Origin: Trichaptum fuscoviolaceum
Taxonomy: Eukaryota > Basidiomycota > Agaricomycetes > Hymenochaetales > Trichaptaceae
Direction: 5' to 3'
DNA: 64,000 bases
NCBI GenBank assembly: GCA_910574455.1
Contig: CAJSYZ010000003.1
Span: 372,001-436,000, forward strand
Position 1 is the stretch's first letter. Every line of letters begins with the position of its first letter. A program made the position numbers and the translations under genes. Of the stretch, positions 33,348 through 44,229 are shown one piece after another. The notes below the pieces were generated by a model. It was not told the DNA's origin, did not search any database, and saw only the letters and a program-made list of their open reading frames with translations.

Positions 33348-34167
33348 TGTTACGACCGTCGGGAATTGTAGCGGGAAACAGTTTCGGGGAACTGGAATTC
33401 GCAACGGGAACCAGCTTTCGGGAACTGGATTCGCGACCGGGAACGAGCGTGGGAATTCAGGCGGGGGAAAACGCGCGGGATTCTATCCAGGCGCGTCGCG
33501 GGATTCTCAAGGCCAGCTAGGACTCTTCACTGCTTTGAACGTCAAGTAAGCGGATCCCTAAGGAAGCACTCCACAAGTAAGTATTGCGCAACTAACTACA
33601 CAGGAGAAAAGAGAGAGATCGCACCTAAGGAAGCACTCCACAAGAGGTCAAAAGTGGGGTGCTCCTTACGATGCCTACAGCTATTTATCTACTTCGTAAA
33701 GACTGTATAGTTAATCTACGCTAAGTGTCCTTGCACAATGCGCACCTATCTACTACAAATGATACATGCTACGACCGCAATGCTAGGCATGTCCACCCCG
33801 TCTCTCCAGATGGCTACGGCCTGTCCGTGGACGTCAGCGTCCGGTCCGGGGCCGCGACTAGCCAGACTAGGTATGCCAGACTGTTGCAGGTCGTCACCTT
33901 GAGGTACTAGCGGATTAATGAGCGTATGTTGATAAGTGAATGTACGTGTGCCGTGGCGGGTCGTCGTAAATGAGTGTGTGTATGCGTGCATGGTTGCCAG
34001 GACGGTGGTGCGGGATAGGTCACGTGAGCATGGGATCGTGCGAGTCGGGAACGAGGTTTCGCGCCGGGAATCCAATGGCGGGATTCTCCCCGCGGGATTG
34101 TCTGCTCATGTCGGGATCCTTGGCGGGAAAGTGCGGGAAATGGGAAAAGGAGCCCGGGATCTCGACA
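33348..34167 (-). mobile_element. Solo LTR of the retrotransposon at the left edge
   Basis: Aligns end to end with 1403-2220, sharing both termini and the internal repeats; a few substitutions and small indels are seen (for example GTTGCCAGGACGG versus GTTGCCGGGACGG). No coding region lies on either side. The flanks (ACAGG and CCTTG) show no clear target duplication, so a simple insertion followed by LTR-LTR recombination is not demonstrated. Confidence 0.8.
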
Positions 34168-34369
34168 CCTTGCATGCTCTATCACATTTCAATTCCAAGC
34201 AAAGTTAGAGCAAGAATGATTTCTTTATATAAATTCAAAAATCAGGCTGAAGGTCTCGAAAATACCACAGTTGTATTTTGGCTCAAAAATGCTCTCCGGC
34301 AGTGGTACTTTCATGTCAAACGGAGCAGCCGTTCTGGAGATATGGGGGAATCTTTCCTGGGGCGGGGGA

Positions 34370-34830
34370 GCGGGCAGATAACAATACTTCGAGCGGGCGG
34401 ATAACATTACTCCTGTGTGCCGGATATCATTACTCGCACGTGCCGAATATGTATACTTCCACAGGTCAGATAACAATACTCTCACGTGCCAGATATATAT
34501 ACTCCCACGGGTCAGATAACAATACTCTTGAGGGCCAGATATGTATACTTCCATGGGTCGGATATATATACTTCCACGGGTTGGATATATATACTTCCAC
34601 GGGTCGGATATATATACTCCTGCGGTCAAATAGCATTTCTCCCAATGGGCGGATTTACATATTGCCCGGGCGGATAACAATAAAAAATTGCCGTATTCTA
34701 TTTCTACCATATGCCGCATAGCATTACTACTACGGGTCGTATTACATTATGCCAGGGGCCGGTATATATTACTATGCCCCGGGGGGCCGGATAACATTAC
34801 TACCGGTGCCAGATAATATTACTCCCAGGG
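34370..34830. repeat. 24-bp tandem repeats in right inverted arm
   Basis: Inverted counterpart of the left array. On the plus strand units read TATACTTCCACGGGTCGGATA with variants such as CTCACGTGCCAGATA. Unit order differs between arms, so the arms have diverged by unit gain and loss. Confidence 0.8.
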
Positions 34831-34899
34831 GGAAAACCCATTTTGGATAAACATATGTATCCGGCAATTTGAATCGGCGACTCGGAGAAAACTAGTAGC

Positions 34900-37800
34900 C
34901 GGTCCGGGTGCGCTTTTCGTTGGTCTCAGACTTTCAGTCTTCAGACAAGTCGTCTATTTTGTTTTCGGTGGTTCCTTACCTCAATCCCGACATATTTGCT
35001 GCAACAATGACAAGTTCTGTGACAATGGCCGGATCGCCTTGCTACGGATGCTGTGAAGGCGTGCTTAGACAGTGGGCTGTTTTGAGGCTCGGTCGGCGCA
35101 GAGCTCCTTTCATGCAGCGAATTCACCCAACTTTCTGGCGACTCCATCATTCATTCTCAAAGCCTCCTTCCTGCCCTTTCTCAAGCGATCTTCGTTGCAT
35201 GTTTTATCCCAATGTGCGACGCAAACAAGACCACTGGTGCAATTTCGCGTGAACTACCATCCGAAGGAGGGCAGAGGGGCGAAAACGCAAGATGAGAAGT
35301 TAATGTTGAGCGACATAGCGAGAGAGAATTAGGAACGCACATATGCTCCTGGCGTGTCGCTCTTTCCACCTTCCACCCTTTCTTCCTTTCCGCATGTAAC
35401 CTCCACCGATTTGCGCGAGGGTGTTATCCTGTTCCTCTCTTTCAGAATCGCATTCTTCGTCTTGTCATTCCGTAGTCACGACTGACGCTTACTCCCGCCG
35501 ATCTCTCGCGTCGCGTTCCAGAATGCATTCCCTGCGACCTCATGCAGCCATTCAAGGTGTTCTTCTCGTTCTGCATATCTGACGTCGCTGTCTGCATAAT
35601 CCTTTGCACAACCAACCCCTTGCTCGCGCATTATCCCTTATTCGCGCGCCTCGGCACATCCTTCCCCGATTTCCAGTTGAAACCATCGCAAAGCGCTTTA
35701 ATTCTTTACTTTCATTTTCCATACCTTGCTGGGTGCGTGCTCTGAGATTTCTGTCCGCTGGGCAACGATAAGCTCGAGTAGGCGCTCTGGGAGTCGATGA
35801 GGGTGGTGTGCCGTCACAGGAAAGGCGGTTTGAAGAAGGAGGGAGATATCCTTCTAAAGGATGGAGAAGAAAGGAGGAGATGACGATCCTGGAGGAAGAG
35901 ACTGTCGCCTGATTCTTCCATCAGGCAACCCGCCAAACCAGCTTTGTCCGTATCCTTGCACCAGCATCTCGTACTCGGCTCAGACGTCAAGACCGGTAAC
36001 GGAAGGCATTTGTTGTTAGCTGAGACCTTGCGCGTAGTGTCCTTGTGGCTTCCACGTTTTATGTCTTTGTATCTTCCGTGGCGATAAAAAGGTGCTTCGC
36101 CCGAGCCTGTGTATGTGTTTCCTCGCGAAAGCGAGCCCTCAGCATCCGTTCAGCTTCCGGTCGTCGTGGACGCAGTCCAAAGCTCACTGTACCTATAAGA
36201 GATGCTCGTATGGACAATGAGAGGTGAGAGTCGAAGACGAAGTTCGGGGGAAGAAATGCGTGCTCCTGATCCGACTCGCGACTCGGAGTCCGGCACTCGG
36301 CAAGTCAAGCGATAGCCGATTCTTTCGCAATGGCAACCTCCGGAATATGACGAGATTCTTGTCGCTGGCGACTCAGAGAATAACCGGCCCGTCGCGCTGC
36401 TTCCCTGTTCAGCGACTCCTCTTCAGCAATCAACGAGCCGCACCTTCACTCACGTTTACAAATGCTTTGACTCTCTTTCACCCTGCGATGCAAACAAAGA
36501 CACTCTTGCATCTTCGCGCTAACTACACACCGAAGGGGAGAAAAGCGTCGAAAGAGCGCGATGTGGAAGTTAATGTTATGCGGCATGATGGATGAGATAA
36601 GAGTGCGCACCGTCATTGAGGAAAGTTGCTTTTAGCTGAGGTGTGTATACCGCTTTTTGTGTCCTATCAATATCGACTAATATTTCTTAACGTCGAGCTG
36701 GGAGGCCTGGAGTGCTAGATCCCAATTTACTTTGTCTCGCTTATTCTGCTTGGCAGAACACCGGGGAATCACTTGCCAAAGCTTATTTGCCCTTTTACTT
36801 CCGCCCACCCTTCCATGGCGCATACCAAAACGTCATTCCCTACGAGCACGCTTCAAAGCAATCACCTCATCCTGTGTATTTGGCCTCGTCTTCCGTACTG
36901 TCCTTCGTAAACTCAACTTCTTGCTCGTGTATCATCTACTATACCCACCCCGACATCAAACCCAAAGCGCTGTATTCTCTGTTTCCTTTCAGTGACAATT
37001 CTCCCCTACTTTGCCTTTGGCGCGAACCCTGCGACTCATTGAAAACTGGTCGCCGTGAAGCTAGATTATGCGGTCTGGTTCACGATGCATAGGACGTTCT
37101 GTCACTTGCAGCTCGTTATGGAGAAGGAAGTCTAACTTTAAGAGGACGGAGAAGGGATGGAAGTGCTGCCCGAGAGAGAGCATGGGCAAGCAGGCTGGCG
37201 AAACTGGGGGTGCTGAACGATCTGAGGTGGAGTAAAGCTCGGAAGAGGACAGATTGTTTGTTGGGAGGTACGCAAAATTATTTCTATATTGACTTATAGC
37301 ATCGGACTGACCTCCGCTCAAATATCAGTCTGAAACATCAAGCATGACCTTGACGGTTGCGTACAATCTGATCGACTCGTATGTCCTCCCACCAATACCG
37401 TAATTTCCTCGAGTCGGTGAGGGATACGAAGGTAGCTGGTGCAAGTGACGTCATGGCCGACGTCCTCGAGTTGATCCCTGCACTTTCACCTTCTACCTCA
37501 ACTACTTCATCAGTGGATGCAATCGAGGATGTACTGGAATCCATCAAGCTCATCCTACGGAACGGCATCTCGCGCAATCACGACCGAAGAATATTACTTG
37601 CCTTTTTACTCGCGCACCTTCGCGATGCTTGCGCTGAATACTCCGCTTACGCTCTCCGATCTTGCGCAATTCTAGATAGTCACCATCTTTCCTCGCATGG
37701 GCTTCGGCATCCTATGTTGACTCAACACCTTGCTCGTCAAACTACCACCATACCTAGTTCCATTGAATCCAGATCTGCAGGGCATAGCGTCTTGATCGCA

Positions 37801-38335
37801 GTTCAACCATTCCCAAGGCAATGGACCCTGCCCTGCGAAGTTCGTAGTGAAAACCATAGAAGACGAAGGCAATACCGGTGAGTTCGACGTGCTTTCAGTT
37901 GGAAAGGGACAGTTGGTCGCTTTTCAAATGAGATTAAGATGAGGGGAAAGCATCGGAATATGCGGCTTTCTCTTCAATAATCCCATAAAAGTCGACCTCT
38001 AATGAGTTAAGGTACAGTTGGCACCATCACTTCTCACTCTCCCTCTATCTGCCTTGTTGACCTTATGTTCTCAAGCTGCCTTCCTGTGGAGTCCCGCATC
38101 AGCTATTAGTGTCGCAATTGGTCAATGGTTACAGGCTGGCGAATCTTGACCAGCATACTCAAGTAAGTAACTTTGTCCTCATCCCCGTACCAATCTTCTG
38201 ACCTTGATCTTGTCTTTCCATATACGTAGCCCTACAAAGGCCACTGGTATCCCCTGTCTCAGATCCGTGCCAAGCTGTCGTTCACTGGCACTTCTCGATT
38301 ATCTGGCTATTCCGGTCATGTATCTAACTCATTGA
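34900..38335 (+). pseudogene. U2: decayed plus-strand gene
   Basis: Fullest version of the plus-strand block together with U3-U5. In order it has a segment ending QFRVNYHPKEGRGAK (about 35250), a segment EEETVA with a premature stop (35900), a segment HLRANYTPKGRKASKERDVE (about 36515-36590), a piece RLAKLGVLNDLRWSKARKRT (about 37195-37255), the stretch 37381-37881 and the last exon. The first and third segments are similar to each other. The last exon carries a 20-bp deletion (at about 38298) that shifts the frame, and the exon before it ends in a stop (GESstop). Function unknown. Confidence 0.5.
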
Positions 38336-38379
38336 TGCATTGGCATAATACCCTCTTTGAATTCAAGCTGTGCAAATAG

Positions 38380-38800
38380 GCGTTGAAATAAATGAGAACC
38401 AGCGGTTAGACTCAGGGGCACAATTAGCAAATCACACGTCTTGCAGACAAAAAGATAGTAAACAGGGCCTCGCAAGCTCATGCGATGCATTCGGCTCCAT
38501 GACATGAAGGCCTAGTATAAGGAAATGCGTATAAAACGGCTGATAGATGAAAAAGATGAACACTCCATGAATGACTTCGCAGAAGAAATTGTGCAGGCTA
38601 AAGAGAGTTCGGGATAAGCACGGGCTGGAAGAAAGCGAAGACACAACTCGTTGTACGTCAACGTCGTTGCAGAGAGGGCGTGTATAAAATGGGAGAAACA
38701 TCCAGCCAATCCATACGCAAGATTCCAAGGACATCTCAGACATCAAATTGATGTTCCGTTGCCATTCAAGAACAGTTAATGGTTCAAGATTCACTTAACT
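38380..38800 (-). pseudogene. Minus-strand membrane-protein tail relic of unit C
   Basis: Homologous to 25405-25900. It reads HNFFCEVIHGVFIFFIYQPF and then loses the frame. Its stop palindrome is mutated (CATTGATG). Confidence 0.4.
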
Positions 38801-38984
38801 TGCAATTTGAGCACATGCTAATTACCTAGCACGAGTCGCTATACAAAACATGAATTCAAACAACTGAGGCAAATTCCTTCGCACGGTCACTATCTACTTG
38901 GCGCCGTGTTCTATGGATATGAATTTCAGAAAGTTAATCTCGATGAATCAATGACTGAACATACACCTTCTGCAAAATCCGGCA

Positions 38985-41900
38985 TCACTCTCCCAGCTCT
39001 TCCTCGTTCTCATTCCCCGATGTGGACGTGACTTCTTCAATCTTATTGAGCGTAGCAACTCCCGTTCCTATTACAGGAGTGCTTGGAAGCAAATTCGGAT
39101 CTGCGGGCGTTGATCCAGGCGCTACTGGGCTTGGTGATGTAGTTGACGGAGGGTGCTCATCAGGAGGAGGAGGAGAACGGTCAAGCTGGTCTGGGCTAGC
39201 CAGTTTGAATTCCGTCTGTGTTGAAGGTAACTGTTCCGCGCCTTCATGAAGGGAAGCGGACTGGCTTATTTGGGGCGGAGTGGCCTGACTGGATGCGGTG
39301 TTGCCTTGGTCTTCGTCAGCGACTTCTGATCCTAGAGGTAGAGAGTCAATGTCGGCATGCTCTGCCGCCGCCTCGTGATGTTGTTCCTCTTCAATCACCC
39401 TGCTTGCTTTCTCGCGTTCATCAATCCATGCGGTCAGTACTACATCGTGGAATTTCTTCCTCAGGTCTGGGTAGCCCCATAGCAAATTCCCAATAACAAA
39501 CTGTGCATCTCGTTCACTCTCCATACTAATACATGTTAGTATGCTCTTCATAATAAGGTGGTCAGGTGCTTACATCCAAGCTTTCCAATATTTAAATTTG
39601 GTCATGAACCAATTGGCCGTGTCATCGTTGAAGGTCGTCAGCAGAGCTTCACGAAACTCGTTTTCGGCGTTCTTGGCAAGGTACTCCGCTTGGGTTTCCT
39701 CCGGCCCCTCAGCTTTCTCATGTCGCTCTTCTCCTCCAGATTCAATGTCTCCTTCTGCCCTTCCCGCAGGGCAACATGCGCATATATGCACCCGGACAAA
39801 ATGACTGAGGTTGTAAAGTGCCTTCTTTGTCACCAGCCAGCCCTTCTTGATCGGATATACGATGAAGCGGATGATTCTCGAAAGAAGGTACGGTTCTGGC
39901 CGGACACTACCCAAGAATAAGTCGTCGTTTAGACGCGCTACGCGGTTGTCAATCCCGAATGCCCTATTACGAGATGTCAGTACAAACTTGAGCGATGATG
40001 GAGAGATTCGAATACCAGAAGATGTTTCGCTGCAGGTGTAAATTCTGCTTATACTTGTTGTAGGGCTGCTTTGCCATGTTCCAAATCCATTTAATGCCTG
40101 TTTTGATCCACTCAGCGAGTTTTGTAATCGGTTTCATGACTTTTCTTATCCATCCAGCCCAGACAGAATCACGCTTGAGCTGGCATATAAACCAAAGCGT
40201 AACTGCCAATAAGCACATGCCATGCAGTCCGGTGAGGATACTTGTTGCAAAAGAGACAAATCGTGGCTGGAAAAATGTCAGTTCCGTGGAAATCTTATAA
40301 TGCATGATGCCGCACCTGGAGAGACAGATAAGCGAACAGGTTCAATCCAAGGACAAAAGCAACAGCCGCAATGATCAGGAACAGCATGGGCGCTTTGTCG
40401 AACCACATGCGAATGAGCCGAGGAGGTACACGCGAGTCATAGCTTTAAGATGCATCAGTCAACCATCGGCAGGATAAACATAGAATAGATCTCGAACATT
40501 GAAGACTTCCTCCACGTCAAGCCCAGCAAGCTACTCACTCCAGAGGATACGCTAAAGACCAGTGATAAGAACCAAAATAGGTTGACGACTCCTCTCAAGG
40601 AATTAGACGGCACCGCATCCGTCTCAGCATACGTGAACTGGAGTGTGGTCGCTGTCACGCTTGAGAAGAAGGTGGCGATCGTAGTTAAGTTGACGTATCG
40701 CGTTGTATCCCTTTCCATTTGATCAACAAGGAATTTCGGTAGGACTGATTTGCGTCAGAGGGAGTACGCAGTCAGAGCGACAACGACACTTACACTCCTT
40801 TCCGAACATCTTTAGTTCTTCGGCCACGTTACCAGAACTGACTCCGGCTGGACTTCCTTCAGGTGGCCTTGCTTCTTTAGGTACAGCGTTCATGCCAAAC
40901 ATTGTTACCTCCAATTTAGTGAGAAGGTCATCACAGACAAACTTCAGGCATCCATCTAAATCACGGTTATGCCTATAACCTGGGTTCAAAAGTGTTAGAG
41001 AAGTTCCTGTAAGTGGTTAATGCATTGTTATTACCTCGAACCGCGTGTAATGCATTCTTCGTAGTGACGTCAGCAGCTACCGGATGGATCTGGGGGTCTG
41101 AAACTCACAGATAAGCAATCTACCCATTTTTTGACTTCACGAAAGTAGAAGGCATGCTTTTGGTGGTACAGGCTCCCGTTAAATCTACTGGCGGCAAAGT
41201 ATAGCCCACTGAGAGATGCTATAAAAGAGTTCACGTTTCTATACCATTCTATAAGGGCACTATCAGACGAGTGAAATATAGGCGACAGCATACTACTTAC
41301 CATTTGGAGTCGAGCCCACACCCTTCAAACACTTAACGAGACCTGCTAGATAGATCTTGAGTACTTTAGCGGCTTCAACAACCTCCTTGTCCCCTCCAAC
41401 AACACCGTAATGTGCGATAAGATAGTCCAACTACTTCACGTGTAAGAAACGTATTACGTCGGAGATCGTCTCCACATACCTCGGTCTTCATTTTATCGCA
41501 TATACTAAAATGAATTAGTCAACTAGCTTAGGCACACTATGGAACTGTGAAGGTGAAAGTACCTTTGGTGATGTATAAGTCTTCCACTCAGCGCCGCAAT
41601 CAAGTCTGGATCTATTGGGGAACTAGTGGCTCCAGCCGTTTCTATGGGAGGGAAGACGCGGCTTATGTATTCATTACACCGCTCTTCAAAGTCCTCTATC
41701 TTCTGCGTCCCCAGCCAATCATTTGCAGCTTCGAGCCGAGAGAGACTGTCAACAGAATTGTTTCCAGAATCACGAACGCGGAACGGCTTACATTTCTCTT
41801 CGAATGTCGTCAGTGCTTCGACAACACCACCCATCGCAATTTCCAAGTCGGTGAATAATTTGTCGTGGACGAATTCCAAGCATTCAACAAATTTGCCATC

Positions 41901-43154
41901 ACTTACGAGGTCTGTACCATGTATCATTAGAGATCAAGCTGTGGGTTGAAAGCCTTTGATCCATACCGTGAATTTTGTCATATCCGTCCTTGTAAGGGAG
42001 TTAATCCTTTGCTTTTTCCAAAGATACTCTGAACTCACGCTAGCAATTCTATTCCATTGCTTAAATTTATCAGGATAAAATCCATCTTTTTCACGTGTGC
42101 TCAGAGCGACGTATATAACTAAAAACCAAAGCCTATGGAAAGACTGTTCAACTTCGACCATTGCGTTCGGTCTCCCTAAGAGTTCATTATTCATACAAAA
42201 GCTTCGCCTAAACATTAATACGACGTACCACTGGGAGTCACGTCAAAGGCCGTCTCCAGAGATTGTACAGGTTCAAGCAATATTTTCCGCAGTCTTTCTG
42301 CCTTTTCAATCAGATATTTGTCGCCACCGACAATGCCCAAGTGTGCAATGAAGCATCCCAACTATTAATTGTTATTGGTCGGTCAGAGTATAATTGCTCA
42401 TCAAAGGACCCGTACATACCTCCACCTGCATCTTCTCACACTCGCTTGAATGGAGGACTATATCAGAACCAAACCGAAGAGCTATATAGTAAAATGTATA
42501 CCTTCTGTGTTTCGCGCATCTGACTTTGTATCTCGAAATCGTTTCGTCGTTTGGCCAACTGTCTACGTAGGAAGTTAAGCCAAACGATTGTAATCATCGT
42601 AGACACGTATTACTCACCTTTGTTATCACTCTCTTCGTTTCTCGTATCGGTGTTGAGACGTTCCTGGGTAATCGGGTCTGCCTCCGGCGATGAATTCTCG
42701 TCTACGTATTTATTTGAGTCATCGCGGTCGCCGTTATGAAAGACGCATTATTGCTCACTCTGATTTGCAGCATCTGGGATTGCCCCATTGGCGTTAAGAG
42801 ATTCATGAGTAGCAGCGTCTGCTAGTTGTGGTAAGCCATCGCTTTGATGTGGGGCTTCAATAGGTGTCGCAGCTGTTTCCGCGTCAGAAAGGATGTACGC
42901 ATGAGTTGATGGTAAGTGAGGTTGTTACTCACTATTTTCTTGATCTGCCTTTCGAAGCATATGGTCTCGCATCTCCTTCACGACAGTGAGGATATCCTTC
43001 AACGTGTCATTCGATACTTGCGTCGAATTGATGCCTTGGCACGATCAACATCTCAACGTCATAGATGTCTGATAATCACCAACCTATCCCTAAATCTGTG
43101 AAACCGCGTCAGCTTAAGTCTGTAACCCGAGGTAAGAAGGAACGAACCAGCCAT
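38985..43154 (-). CDS. Array membrane protein, copy C
   Basis: Read from ATG 43154 to the stop at 38985. The first module is well preserved (about 41523-41927, with ECLEFVHDKLFTDLEIAMGG and NDWLGTQKIEDFEERCNEYI). The membrane exons and the segment ITKLAEWIKTGIKWIWNMAK are essentially identical to copy E (39967-40450 against 56660-57130). The tail (38985-39530) carries the conserved LLWGYPDLRKKFHDVV followed by an acidic Pro/Ser-rich stretch ending EEELGE. Donor and acceptor sites match copy E wherever inspected. The start codon context reads GATATGGCTG rather than GATATGTCTG, giving Met-Ala. Confidence 0.62.
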
Positions 43155-44229
43155 ATCGTTCACAGCGAGCAGAAGGATGTGGAGGTGGGAGGAAAGAGAG
43201 TCGTCGGCGCTGAAGAGGCTGGACCCCTTTATAGCACATGCGAATACCATGAGGCAGCCAGCGCTAATCAAGGTAATTTTAGGCACTGGCACCAGCAATG
43301 GAAGGTCGAATGCAGATAAGCGCTGGTCTGAAAAAGTAGCCAAGGTGCACGAACGTTTCCTCACATCACCTGTGAAGTCCGAGCGCGAAGCCTTCCAGGT
43401 GTCTGGTACCTAGCGGCAGGATTCGGAACAGTACCGCCATAGTGCTTCGGGGTTTCACCCTCATAAGATAATATCCGGACGATCCAAATCGTAGATCGTG
43501 TTGTCAGTCGTAAAGACAGATTAGACATTATCCCAAGAATGAAAACCCCAAGGGATTTGGATCCAGAGGCGGTGTAGATAGCAAGACTCGACAATGCAAT
43601 AGAAACGGAATGTGGAGAGCGACAATCCGTGCGAGAGAGCGGTACGAACTTAAGACTCAGGGGAAAGTGTCGACCACATTTGAGGATAACTTACCAGCAT
43701 CGATTTGGGATTTGACGGGTAGGAAAGCAGGAAGAAGACATGGGGGGTATGACAGATGAGACCGGGCGCTGTGTGGTATGTTAAACGTGGCAATGGCGAG
43801 ATAGACAGAGTATGATACAAACAGCGACGGACGTGAAAGCTTTGCGAATGCTATTTTATTGCAATTACCTCTGGTAAGTTCACTTGATCTTCCGTGGCAA
43901 CTGAATGTGCTGTATCCGCTCGAAGTCTGATGTGAAGATGTACTCGGTGTCATAATACGCGTCCCGATGACCGTACGAGGGTCTAGAACAGATTGTTTGT
44001 TGAAAGGATAGACATACTTCAGTAGTTGGTAAGGAATGCATGAAAAGGAGGGCGTCAACTGCATTCCTCTTATTTCTTGAACGGTGATGAGCGACGGAGG
44101 AAGAAAAGCGTTGTGGTGTGGGACTTCCGGGCAATAAACAAATGTATCCGGCAATTTGAATCGGCGACTCGGAAAATAGCCGGTCCGGGTGCGCTTTTCG
44201 TCTACATATTTGCTGCAACGTCTGTGACA
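43155..44229 (-). other. Upstream region of copy C
   Basis: Counterpart of 59841-60860. The exon open in E is stopped by TAG after LF and again by TGA before the donor. A consensus donor GTAAGTTATCC is present at about 43696, so splicing of a minus-strand transcript was once likely here. Confidence 0.4.
43228..43233 (-). promoter_or_regulatory. TATA box of copy C
   Basis: Minus-strand CTATAAAGGGG about 75 bp upstream of ATG 43154. Confidence 0.5.

Larger units (their letters stand above)
31132..34846. mobile_element. 3.7-kb terminal-inverted-repeat element with 9-bp target duplication
   Basis: Flanked by ATAAACATA at 31123-31131 and 34847-34855; other units carry a single uninterrupted copy of this site (about 60809). 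The ends are imperfect inverted repeats (GCAAGAGGGGTTTTCGCCC and, on the other strand, CCAAAATGGGTTTTCCCCC). The inverted arms span about 31132-31737 and 34259-34846 and are built largely of about 24-bp tandem units. No transposase is visible. The middle is occupied by two LTRs. A 9-bp duplication fits Mutator-like elements, but the terminal sequence is not one I know, so the superfamily is open. Confidence 0.8.

Noticed and set aside
33907..34404. Open frames across the solo LTR and its right flank
   Set aside because: They cross the LTR boundary and differ from the same region of the LTR at 1403-2220; no coding signal.
34370..34830. CRISPR-like array
   Set aside because: Units of about 24 bp are contiguous without unique spacers, mirrored on the other arm of a TIR element, and the genome is eukaryotic.
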